DNA of 64,000 nucleotides, taken from positions 62,001-126,000 of the forward strand of contig JAFREE010000041.1 in NCBI GenBank assembly GCA_019400425.1. Direction: 5' to 3'. The notes beneath the pieces were generated by a model. That model had not been told where the DNA came from, ran no database searches, and saw only the letters and a program-made list of their open reading frames with translations. The first letter of the stretch is position 1; every line of letters starts with the position of its first letter. This document shows positions 1 to 9,947 of this stretch, in pieces. The translations under genes were made by a program, and so were the position numbers. The DNA comes from Hymenochaete sp. R1. Lineage: Eukaryota; Basidiomycota; Agaricomycetes; Hymenochaetales; Hymenochaetaceae.

Positions 1-3000
1 ACCTTCGCTCTTGTCGCCGTTCAACACATCTGCATCTGCATCTGCATCAGTGACGGAGTGATCGGCTAAGTCGGGGATACTGAACGCAAACGATTCATGC
101 GCGTACGACGACTCTTGCGGCCGACCGGGACCTAGACCAGTGCCGGGAAAAGCGCTAGCACGACGCGGGCTCGCATCCCGTCTCAGACTCGACTTGGCGA
201 ATTCCTTCCTTGCGGGCATCACAGTGACATCGTCGTCGTCCGCATCAATGACCTCCTGCGTGGCCTCTGCATCTTTCCTGTCCCGCCAACTCCGAGTTTG
301 GCCAATGCACATGTCGACATCGGCAGTATCGTTGAGTTCTGTATCAACGAGCTCACTCTCCTTCTCGCCTGAGACCGGCGCCGAAGACTCATCTGCTCTC
401 TTTCCTCGTCTCCCAATTCCCCGTTTCGGGCTCTGGATACCGCTAGCACTGGCATTAACCTCCTCATCCCCTTCTCCATCTAGTCGGCGCTCCGAGCTGG
501 CGAACTTGCCCCTGAGACCAGGTCTTGCAGGGGTGGATGTTGACATTGCAAATCTCACTTTCGTGTCTGGCGGTGAGGAAGGTGCAGAGCGTCTCTCTGG
601 TGAAGATTTGCGAGGATAAGGTGTCCCTTTGTATTTTCTCCGATCATTTGCGACTCGATCCGCTGTCTTCGAACGCGGGGTGTCCAGTGCCATCCTCATC
701 TCCCGGGTAAATTCACCCTCCTCTTCTACTTCTTCCTTTTCCTTTTCCTTTTCCTTTTCCGTTTCCTCTTCCTCGTTTCCATCCTCGAGTCCTGCCGATC
801 TTGATCCTCGACCAAGTGGATGCGGCGTCGAAGCGTATTTCCGATTCTCTTTTCCGCTCTTGTGAGGCAGAGGTGTACTTGAACCAACTCCGGTCACACC
901 GGGGCCCCCGAATCCACCGAGCCCCGAATGAGATATCGAGTCCATATCGGAATTGATGTCTGCAAATCGAGTACGCGGCTTATTGGGCGTCTTTGAATCC
1001 ATGCGGTCATTAGACTTGCCCGGCTCTTGAGTCTTGTGCTCGATAGCTTCACCCTTCCTATCTTTTAAGGATCTGCCACCAGCATCGAATGTATCGCTCC
1101 TGCCAGCAGCCCCAAACCCACTTAAGCTCACACTCGAACCACTCCTTGTCCTTCCCAGCCCCCCAGGTCGTCCTAGAATCATACTGTCTGGCGGCTCGCT
1201 CCCACTCCTCCCTATCAAATAAGCACTCGACACGGTCGGTGTTGCACTTCGCCTCGATATCGATAACATTGACATCGCAGAACCTGGTCGGGGCGACGGG
1301 CTTGGGCTAGGAGGGCATTCTGAACCTGTTTCAGTCTCGGTCTCGGTCTCTGTTGCAGCACCATGCCCAGCTTGAGAAGGGTTGACAGCTCGTGGTGTAG
1401 ACGTCGGAAGGAGAGCACTGAAACCCATGGTCGAGTTGGAATTAGATGTTGAATGAGATTGCGAGTGAGATAGAGAACGAGAAAGAGTGCCCGTAAATGT
1501 GTTCGAATACGAATAATCCGCATTTGGAGGAACAATATGGGTCGTATCGTCGAACCTAAGCTCTTTTCGAATCGTAGTTGAATCTCCCTTTGATAGGCTC
1601 GCTGATCTTGACACAGCCATCTGCGGAGGTGGCTTCCGCCTCCAAGATCCTCCAAAATTAGATAGTTTTCCTGTACCAGTGCCATTCCCAGTGAACGTCA
1701 CAGTTGAGTCTGAATTTTCCTTGCCCGAAAAGTCCATGGATAACGGCGGCGGTGGCGGCCCGAACCCATTGTCCGGTAAAAGTACTTTTGGCTTCTTCCC
1801 ACTTTCCAAGACACGCTTTCGAGCGCTCATTCCAACACAATCAACGAGCATACGCATCGCTTCGCGGTCAGATACAGGCCTTGTCTGCGAACTCCTCTTT
1901 GCACTGGCCGTAACGCGTACGGTACTCGGTGGGACCATAGAACTCCCTGTCCCAGGACGACCTCGCGAGGGTCGCATAGGAGTGATGAATGGATGTTGTT
2001 GGGTACGGTTGGTGTTTGATGAGATATCAGCAATGGAGATCCCAGAGGGCATGCAGAGACCTGCTTCCTTAGTTGCTGGCTCGGCGGGGACGACTCGAGA
2101 CGTTTCCTCGAACGCGTCTTTCGGAGGACCCCAAGAGAACCCGATGAATGATGCAAGCGACTTCTGAGTCGAGTCAGTGATAGAGACACTCCGGGATAAG
2201 CTACGACGCGCAAAAGCAGGAGTGTTGAGATTTGTTTGGATGAGGGAGCGACTGGGTGTCATAGTAGACCTGGAAGAAATGGACGATTGGAAAAGAGCAG
2301 AGAACGCGAAAGGTTTTGAACCATCCGCTGATGATTCAGAGCTTTCATCATCATCAGCGGAAAGAGGGACAAGAGGGGCAGCGTAGGTGAATTGGGGTAG
2401 AAGAAGATCAGGAGGAGGGATACCTGACCATTTATAAGTCCTACTCCGATTCAAATGGTCGGACGTAACTTACGAGAATGGATATCAGACCAATCGACAC
2501 CACGGAAATATAGGTTCTTTTTGATCTCGTCGTCGGAGTGCCTCCCAAGTCGAGTTTCATGATGTGACAGACAACTTCATCGACGAGCGCAAGCATCAGA
2601 AGTCTGTCGTACGGAGTAGAAAGTAAGAGAAACGTACCCTTTGATGAAGTTGACTAGTGCAGGAGAGACAAGCAACTTGCGATCAAATTTGAGGTTGGAC
2701 TGCAATAAAAAGCGTCAGTCTCCCTGATTTATGTATAGCTGTGCACACGGACTTCGTGATGCATGATTTTTGAATAAGTCTGTCGTATGTCGTTCGCAAA
2801 GAAAGGCGCGGTGCCGAAGGCCAGTTCATAGATCATTGCACCTAGACTCCACCAATCGGTCTCCCTGCCATATCCCGTGTCGGCTTGGAGGATTTTCCCA
2901 AGTACATCTTTTGTTCCGTTCGCTCGCCTTAGCTCGATGTCCGATTCGTCTTCTTTAACCTCGTCGTTTGACATCTCCAAGGCGACTAAAGCTTCTTCGT

Positions 3001-3822
3001 GGGCTTTTAATATCTCAGGTGAGATATAGTCACATGTGCCGCACGGAACGAGACAATGCTCGCGTCGGATAAGTTGGACACCGTCCGCATCGGAGTCGAG
3101 AAGAGGTGCGGCGCTCCCAAAATCGATGAGCAAAAGACGTGGGACGGAAGCTAGACGAACAACAAAATTATGCGGCTTTATGTCACGATGAGCGAAGCCA
3201 GCTCGAGTGTGGATCCATTCGAGGGCAGTCACGCACTGCGGGATCCACCACATGAGGTCGGCAGGTCCGAGGCGGCCTGAGCCTGATGACTCTAAGACGT
3301 CCCAGAGCGAGCCCCCTGATGCATATTCCATGACAATATTGAGAAAAGAAGGGCATTGATAGGCGCAAAGCATTTGAGGAGTACAAGATGAGGAGGTGCG
3401 AGACTTGAGAGCGAGAAGTAGAATGTGACGTTCAGTGCGAGGTGAAAATTGTTCCCGGGTCTTCAGAGCAAACTTCTTTGACACTCGTTTCCGAACGTAT
3501 ACACGTCCATCCATGCGACACGATACAAGCTCAACCTTCATCGAAGTCAGAACTACAGAGCAAAAGCTCGGGTACAATTCACACGCACCGTCCCGAATTG
3601 AGCCTCGGCGAGTGGACCGAACGATTGAAGATCCTTATCCGAGAACCGTGTCTCATCAGCTAACGCCGACTTTTGAGTTTTCCCGATGACTGTGTGTCCG
3701 TGTAGGATGCGATCGAGTGCTATGCCCTGTTCTTCCTCGTCGCCACAACAATCTAGCAGTGTCTGAAGCTGCGCTTTCCTTTCGACCCATGCTGTCTTTA
3801 ATTTATCCTTAACGTTGGACAT
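1..3822 (-). CDS. AGC-type serine/threonine protein kinase, 3' end beyond window
   Basis: Five exons read on the minus strand: 3822-3589, 3535-2753, 2699-2638, 2574-2474 and 2423 to beyond position 1. The kinase domain lies mostly in exon 2. Visible motifs are a catalytic-loop HRDIKPHN, a DFGS, an SPEIL activation-segment end and DWWSLGAMIYELAFGTAPFF, which resembles the DMPK/MRCK/citron group of AGC kinases. The beta-3 lysine is probably in YVRKRV and the alpha-C glutamate in ERHILL. The glycine loop reads LAEAQFGTV, so it lacks the usual GxGxxG first glycines. The short exons complete the C-lobe (ETRLGRHSDDEIKKNLYFRG). The last exon is a long Ser/Pro/Gly-rich, then acidic, presumably disordered tail that stays open to the window edge. 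Such kinases phosphorylate Ser/Thr and often act in polarity or cytokinesis; that role is an inference. Start is the first ATG, giving MSNVKDK. Confidence 0.85.
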
Positions 3823-4287
3823 TCACAGCAACTCAAGACCAGCAAGAGCTACTGTGGACACTGAGTCGGTCGATGGTTAGGCTGGGATAGGGGAAAAGAA
3901 CGGAGAGAAGGTGGCAGGAGGAGGAGTTGAAGTTGAAAGCGCGTCTCGAAAGGCCCGAAAGTAAATCACGATCACGTGTTTAATTTATGGATCATTAACG
4001 TGAGAAGAGCAGATTCTTGATTCTGATTCTGGTCTTTACTTTGATTCCCCGTTTCTTTTGCTTCGATCGACTCCCTTTCTTGAATTTCGTCAGCGGTGAA
4101 ACCGACACGGGATTACGAAGAATTCGCACGCGCCCATTCGCTGTTGATGCGAGACTCGGAGGATTGGTAAGAACAAATATCATTAAACACCGAATGAATG
4201 GCAGACCCTCAGTCAGCAGATGCATCGCCGAGCCTTTAACTAAATGATCACCCTTCGAAGCATCAGCCACATATTCACCTAGAGGCC
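3823..4287. promoter_or_regulatory. Divergent intergenic region, kinase/GST
   Basis: Between two divergently transcribed genes. It probably carries both promoters. I see no conserved box. A minus-strand open frame of 91 codons here has no family resemblance and is treated as chance. Confidence 0.4.
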
Positions 4288-5320
4288 ATGTTCACTCCTA
4301 TAAAATGGTCTGCAGGTCGTCTTCCTTCAGTATCAATCAGAACAACCAGTAAACAACTCCCATTCCGTCTTTTCTCCACATCACAGACCAAAATGTCCGA
4401 CAAGATCTCACTTTACACCGCGAGTACCCCCAATGGTATTGTAGCAAGCATCTACGTGGAGGAGCTCAAGGTACGACTAGTAACTTTGGAATGAAGCAGA
4501 AGCAGGAGCTAATCTTTAGTTTTACAGGCTGCTTACAACGGGCTAGAATATGAGTATGGCGCAATTACTCTTTCGTTTACTTTCGTAAACTAACATGCTT
4601 CAACCTCTACCTACCCTTTTCAACTCACTATAAGAAACGTGCTTATGAGCATCCGCGACGCCGACATCGGCAAGGTCGAAAACCAAGTCAAGTCGCCATG
4701 GTACCTCGAAGTCAACCCCAATGGAAAGATCCCGGCGCTCAAAGACGGTGACACCCGCGTTTTCGAGACGTCCGCGATCCTCGTCTACCTCTCGCAAGTC
4801 TATGACAAGGAACACAAGTTTTCCAAAGACCCGGTTACGGATCTGAAGGGTTGGGCAGAAGAGCAGAGTTGGATCTTCTTCTTGGTTAGTTCATGACAAA
4901 AACTAGACAGTTAATCAAGGAATCTGACCTTGCTTTTTCTCCTCTAATGTAGCACGGTGGCATCGGCCCATTACAAGGCCAAACCGCGCACTTCGCAAAA
5001 TTCGCACCTGAAAAGATGTAAGTAAATGTCATCGCTGCGATCGAGTCATGAGTCTGACGAATATCAGTGAATACGCAATCAATCGTTTCACGACTGAGAC
5101 GAACCGTCTCTACTCCGTAGTGGAAACACAGCTCGCAAAACAACCATACATTTCCGGCGAATCATTCGGTATCGCAGACATCAAGGGATTCGGGTGGATG
5201 AAGTTCGCTGAGATGACGGGCATTGAGTTGCAGCCGTACCCCAACATCAAAAAGTGGCTCGAGAAAATCGAGGCACGTCCGGGAGTAAAGGCGGGTTTAG
5301 ACAAGGCGAAAGGCAATTGA
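4288..5320 (+). CDS. Ure2p-like glutathione S-transferase
   Basis: Five exons: 4288-4470, 4528-4553, 4635-4884, 4953-5017 and 5068-5320, all phase-consistent. The thioredoxin-fold half has YTASTPNG (the Asn position used by Ure2p-like GSTs), the NPNGKIPAL cis-Pro motif and FETSAILVYLSQ. The helical half has GIADIKGFGWMKFAE and ends near PNIKKWLEKIEARPGV. GSTs of this class conjugate or reduce substrates with glutathione in stress and xenobiotic metabolism. Two starts are possible. The ATG at 4288 adds about 35 residues rich in Arg, Ser and Thr and ending RLFSTSQTK, which looks like a mitochondrial presequence. The ATG at 4393 (MSDKIS) gives the usual cytosolic length. Upstream-start use is inferred, not shown. 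Confidence 0.92.
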
Positions 5321-5657
5321 TTTGTACTGTGTAACTTGTATAAGTATATGATCCTCCTGTCAAAACCAGACGAAAAAAAATAAGCACGAAGACGATCCGA
5401 AAGATATGGGACCATCATCTGAAAAAAGATAAGGTTGTAGTACCTTTCGTCGGGATTCTTCGGCTTCGAAGCTTTGCGCAGAACGATTCATCAGATGTAG
5501 CGCGGAGCAAAGCGAGACGTTCAACAACCATTGGTGTACTCGACGCAATGGCCCTTTGCAGATTTGCCAAGCCCTTCACGTTAAACCTGGTATCTGATAA
5601 GAACGAGGGAAAAGCGATTTGTATGTTTTTGCTTTGCGATCCCATCTTGACCAACAA

Positions 5658-5949
5658 TCAGATAAGATTGGTCAACCTGGGTTTGATTATCTCGTCCACT
5701 TGAACCACTTTCGTTGTTCCCGACTCTGGCATTTCCGCTGGATCTCGACCATCCTTGTCAGAGTAATACCCTTCGTCGGGCTATTGCATAGTCCCAACCG
5801 CCACCTTCTGCCATTGTCACAAAATTGACACCTCCCGACTATAACCGACTTACCTGATTCAAGGTACCTCCACATCGACTTACTGAAAATGACCTTCTTG
5901 CTAACCATTTCCCTTCATCCAGTTCGGCAATATTCTTGTCTTTGTCCAT
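5658..5949 (-). CDS. Candidate small two-exon gene, 72 residues, unknown
   Basis: Exon 5949-5854 begins MDKDKNIAELDEGKWLARR. It ends at a clean GTAAGT donor, and the acceptor GCAATAG leads into exon 5780-5658 (PDEGYYSDKDGRDPAEMPES, then KVVQVDEIIKPRL). The joined frame is open and has protein-like composition (acidic, charged). I recognise no family. The start codon lies only two bases from the divergent start at 5952, so the two 5' leaders would overlap or one start is wrong. A further exon using the minus-strand frame down to 5415 is possible. It could also be a chance reading. Confidence 0.4.
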
Positions 5950-5951
5950 AC

Positions 5952-7292
5952 ATGCCTGTCACTGGCGCAAAACGCAAACAAACTCATGACGCACTTTCCA
6001 ATGATGAACCGTCATCCCGATCCACCAAACGTTTGAAAGCCCCTCGTCGTCGCGGAAACAATGCCTCCGCCGCAACGCAACAAACAATCCGAAACGGCCA
6101 AACAAAACGCGAGGCACGTTTCCAATCTATCCTCTCCGAGACAGCCAACGACCGCCTTCTTCAACTTGCTCGGGACCCCAGACTCCACGACCCACTCTCT
6201 AACGAGGGCTGGGACCTAGAATTACCACTGCTTTATCGTCTCACTGTCATACACGACTTCTGCTTGGGGCTTGAAGGGGTCGTCAGAGATCTGGAGGGTT
6301 TGCAAGATTTGGAGGGCGAGGACGAGAATGTTCGCAGGAAGCTCCTGAGTTTCTTCCGTGAGCGAGTACGGTGCAGGAGAAGCGACACTCGGACCTGGAG
6401 AAACGTCAAACAGTCAATAGAAGTGGAGCTTGGTATTCTGAAGGACAGAAGAGAGGAAACCAACAGTACCGTTCTCGAGATCGACACCGTTTTTGTTTTC
6501 GGACAGTTTAGAAGCGCGGAAGAGGCCCATCAGCTCGCAGCCGACTTGAAGCTTGTCGACCAACCATTCTTCCCTGACCAAGCAACTCCTGCCTTGAAAG
6601 AGCTAAATGCTCGATTTCAAGCACTAAAAAGGCACATAGAAGAGCTTGACGATCAGATCAGACGTTGGGTCATGCTGCAGGCATATTTCTTCGAGGATCG
6701 ACGCCCCGATGCCGTTGACGACCCGGAAGGACTAGATGAACGGGATAAAGCGCTTTTCGTACTCCGGGCCAAGACGAAGAACGAGGCCTTACTCGAACTG
6801 ATGGACGATGGTGCACTTATTGGCCGACGCGATTGGTCGGTTGACCCAGTGGCGCGGTACATGTCTGCATTTGACAAGGAATTGGGCATGAAAGCACTTG
6901 TGAAAAAAGTACGCGCTATCAAAGACCTGGGTGAAGCTGACGCGTCCGTTCGTAACGAGCTCGATGCTCTCATCAGAAAGCGCGCGACCCAACTGAAGTC
7001 CAAGAGTCGAGCATACTTATCTGAAAAGAATCTCCCCGCACTTCGATCCCTTCGCACTTCTTTGCTAAAGAAACAGAGGACACTTGAAAGGGCACGGATT
7101 GACTTACAGGTCAAATTCATCCTGAAGGAAGAGATTGAACAGAAGGTACAGCTCGGACAGCGACCACCTTCTGACCCGAGGCCCGCTGACGCATCGGACC
7201 CGGTTGAGACACTACTAAAGGAAACGGTAGCACGATTAAAGAGGGTAGACGAAGCAATCGAGAGAATATCCAAAAAGAAGGAGAAGTCTTAG
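5952..7292 (+). CDS. Hypothetical helical/coiled-coil protein, 446 residues
   Basis: A single exon. The frame is open from 5889, but the ATG at 5952 (MPVTGAKRKQTHD) begins a basic Lys/Arg-rich segment with KRLKAPRRRG that looks like a nuclear localisation signal, so I chose it. The rest is highly charged and helical. It has a Glu/Leu-rich region near residues 90-160 and a Lys/Arg/Leu-rich coiled coil from about residue 320 to the end, finishing in EAIERISKKKEKS. There are no membrane segments and no catalytic motif. I do not recognise the family. A nuclear structural or scaffold role would fit the composition but is only a guess. Confidence 0.75.
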   Translation: MPVTGAKRKQTHDALSNDEPSSRSTKRLKAPRRRGNNASAATQQTIRNGQTKREARFQSILSETANDRLLQLARDPRLHDPLSNEGWDLELPLLYRLTVIHDFCLGLEGVVRDLEGLQDLEGEDENVRRKLLSFFRERVRCRRSDTRTWRNVKQSIEVELGILKDRREETNSTVLEIDTVFVFGQFRSAEEAHQLAADLKLVDQPFFPDQATPALKELNARFQALKRHIEELDDQIRRWVMLQAYFFEDRRPDAVDDPEGLDERDKALFVLRAKTKNEALLELMDDGALIGRRDWSVDPVARYMSAFDKELGMKALVKKVRAIKDLGEADASVRNELDALIRKRATQLKSKSRAYLSEKNLPALRSLRTSLLKKQRTLERARIDLQVKFILKEEIEQKVQLGQRPPSDPRPADASDPVETLLKETVARLKRVDEAIERISKKKEKS

Positions 7293-7717
7293 CTACTTTG
7301 CGCGCGGTTGCGTTGAATGGAAAAAGTGATAGTTATGCCGGGGATGGTATAAAACTTACATTGATGTATAAGTTTGTTCCTTCGAGTCTTCAATAGCGCT
7401 TCGTTTTTGAAACACAAAGAATACACCAGACTAGGTGTAACAAAAATGAACAAACCGAGACGTTTTGACAATGCAAACCATCGGCGTTATCCTTCACCAA
7501 GTGGCAATTGCAAGTTGGCCCCGTTAGCAAAACGCGTAATCCACCCCCTTGGAGTTTTGCTTCCTAGACCGAACGGCAAGACTGGATTTCTCCTAAACCT
7601 GAAAAATGCCTCAGGACTAAAGGGATAATAAAAGTTGCTGTGTATATAAGTCAGCGAAACTGAATCGCCTGTATTGTTGATAGGACCGATACCTATTTTC
7701 TCCACTTTTGTGGCGAA

Positions 7718-8220
7718 ATGTCAAGTAAAATCACTAACGAAGAGATAAAAAGGCTAGAAGAAGGTGAGCACTACCGTATGCGTCTACGGACAACAGTTCG
7801 ATATTGGAAGCGCACGCACAAGCTATTCGCTAACGCAAAACTGTGTTCACAGCCTTTGCTAACGAAATCAAACGCCGTGGCTTGCACGGCCATGTTATTG
7901 TTGAAGATACAACTGTTAAAGAAGGCAAGGAGCAAGTCAAAGGTACGCTGAGTGCCCTTGCGACGTCCTACACTGCCGAACCTCAGTTTTGGCTCTGCCG
8001 CTTAGTGACATTCCATAAAGAAACGGAAAAGGGAGAGAAACGCGGCCCAATAGTGAGAGCGTACGCAGCGTGCATTGGACAGACGGACTGGGTAGGTGTG
8101 ATCGCAAGTAGGGCAGACGAGTGTTTGGGCGTGAAGGACAAGGACAGTTTGTTCGGGGGTGAAGCTGGTGCTGGAGAAGCTTCGAAAGACCCAACTAATC
8201 CGTCTTGTACCATAGTATAA
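7718..8220 (+). CDS. Small protein of repeated family I (copy A), CaaX-like end
   Basis: Three-exon model: 7718-7763, 7853-7942 and 8006-8220, 116 residues, both introns phase 1. The layout matches the copies at 24612, 37192 and 38978: a short first exon (MSSKITNEEIKRLEEA), a second exon with FANEIKRRGLHGHVIVED, and a third starting VTFHKETEKGEKRG. The second intron (63 nt, GTACGC..TTAG) is in frame and free of stops, so its retention would give a 137-residue form. The C-terminus CTIV fits a CaaX prenylation box; none of the other copies has one. I do not recognise the domain, so the function is unknown. The similarity to the other copies is weak but is supported by intron phase and exon order. 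Confidence 0.65.
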
Positions 8221-8517
8221 CTCAAGCGTCTGGAACATGTAGTTGTATCAACCGTGTCCCGTTGATAATATTTAATAATTGACATACGTATGATACGTTT
8301 GTGTTGGAAACGTGTGGTAGCCAACGAAAGAGTCACTAATTCGAAGTCGAAGGGATTCGGCTCCAATTCCCTAGAAAACGATTCTCAAATATCGAAACAG
8401 CTTGCATCAGAGATCCATGAGCGATAGAAATTCGTAGAAATGCGACGTCAATTTGAATGCTTCTGTATGCAATCACGGACTGGTGAAAGTCATTGGTCGC
8501 GGTGGTGGTGGTGGTAG

Positions 8518-9292
8518 TGGCCAGAGAACAAATCTGATAGCGTCGAGGCGTGCCGCCTCACATCGCCCTCCGGTCTCTCCCTCACCATCTACTATGGTGA
8601 TTCCATGGTACACACAACGCACAGATGCAGCTACTCAACTCTCAATGAAGTCTCCGTCATACCTGGCAATGCTCTCCACTACAGCGAACTCTAGCTTGTG
8701 CGACGTCGTCCTTTCTCTCCGTTAAACTTGAGTGAGCATGTTGTATTCAGCCTTTCCGTCGAGGATCGCAACTTCGACTATTATCACCTCTTCCTCCTCT
8801 AGATATTCTTCCGTGATCTAGCCCTCCGTGTGGATGAAATGCGTGAGGACAACGAGTGGGGGGCAAGTTCGGAGCCTGAATGTGGATGGTTTACTTCGGA
8901 GCCTGGTGGGGTTCTGCACAGACACGATAATATCGCAGACCACGATGAAATCAAGTGAGTACTACTACTATGATGGCACTATGCAGCCATGGCTATTATG
9001 CTGTCAATGAGAGGAAGACCTTACTGATCATTTACACCACGACCTTCTATATAAGATAGAGGTCCCTGCGTATGGGAGGCCAACCATTATTGAAGTCTGG
9101 AAAGGTACACCACGCTACAATTCAAATGTGCCTTTCCCAGACTCCAGGGCCGCCAATTCTTGGTTCAAGTAAGGATATCCAACTCATATACCTTTTCTGA
9201 TGAATATTGTCATTAAAGCAAACAGTAACTTCCTTGTACCGAACTCGATGGCGTCAATGCAATCTGCTGAAAATGAAGCAAAAGGCAACTAG
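8518..9292 (+). pseudogene. Decayed or heavily spliced gene, unknown family
   Basis: One frame gives long protein-like text from 8518: LTIYYGDSMVHTTHRCSYST, then RPFSPLNLSEHVVFSLSVED, then FFRDLALRVDEMREDNEWGA. TAG codons interrupt it at 8692 and 8800. A GTGAGT donor follows HDEIK, but the next coding-like block (DLTDHLHHDLLYKIEVPAYG, then EVWKGTPRYNSNVPFPDSR) does not join in frame. A good 57-nt intron, 9169-9225, leads to a last exon ending KGN and TAG at 9290-9292. Both TAGs sit in CTCTAG after pyrimidine-rich runs, so one or both could be real splice acceptors. I favour a pseudogene. The family is not recognised. Confidence 0.45.
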
Positions 9293-9947
9293 CTTATCAC
9301 AATATCTCGCGATCTCCCCAGGAGTCTCCCGATACTGAAGAAGACCCCCGAAGAAAAAGAGTAAAGCACGGGTGCCAGTAGACGAACCCTAGGCCATGTA
9401 GCGCCGGATCCCACTGGATAAAAGACGGTATCGTCCAGACTTTCACGTATCTTTTGAACTTGATTATAACGCAATTCAACGGATTCCATCTCACCCATCG
9501 AGTGAGAGTTAGTATTTAAACGATGTCCTGTTTTGAGTCGTTGGTACTCCTTCAAGGCTCGGACGTGCAAGATGCATAAATCATGCGCGAAAGAAACTAA
9601 AGAACTTAGAAAACCCCATAATCAGAGTGCTTGATTGAGCTTGAGCAACAGGTGGTGCAAAAAGTGATTTCAAGTGGGAAAAAATGTTAGCAATGTGCAA
9701 GTGACTCGGATAAAATATGTGTATACGAGAGAAAAATGAGCAATAGACTACAGAAAATGGCATTTGAATCAGCTTGATAAAAGGTTCTCCAACAAAGCGC
9801 AACCCTCCCTAACCCCCCCCCCCCCCCAAAAAAAAAAAAACTTCCATCGTCTTTAACGAGCGACACGACATCGCAATGAAGTCAAAACGCTACCATCTGC
9901 TCAGAAACGCATCCACTATGCCCGTATACAAAGAAACAAACGCCCTC
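9293..9947. other. Gene-free interval between convergent genes
   Basis: Between the decayed plus-strand gene and the 3' end of the TAF8-like gene. It holds two minus-strand open frames (93 and 73 codons) with no recognisable content, and the homopolymer run listed separately. Confidence 0.5.
9813..9840. repeat. Poly-C followed by poly-A run
   Basis: About 15 C directly followed by about 13 A. The exact lengths may be affected by sequencing or polishing. It lies about 100 bp beyond the 3' end of the TAF8-like gene. Confidence 0.85.

Noticed and set aside
3995..4270. Minus-strand 91-codon frame between the kinase and GST genes
   Set aside because: No family resemblance, and it lies in the expected divergent promoter.
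7374..7628. Plus-strand 84-codon frame ahead of family I copy A
   Set aside because: No conserved features; lies in the interval expected to hold the 3' UTR of the helical-protein gene and the next promoter.
9289..9570. Minus-strand 93-codon open frame with its stop overlapping the plus-strand stop
   Set aside because: No recognisable domain, no upstream exon or promoter context, and it lies antisense to the decayed gene's 3' end.
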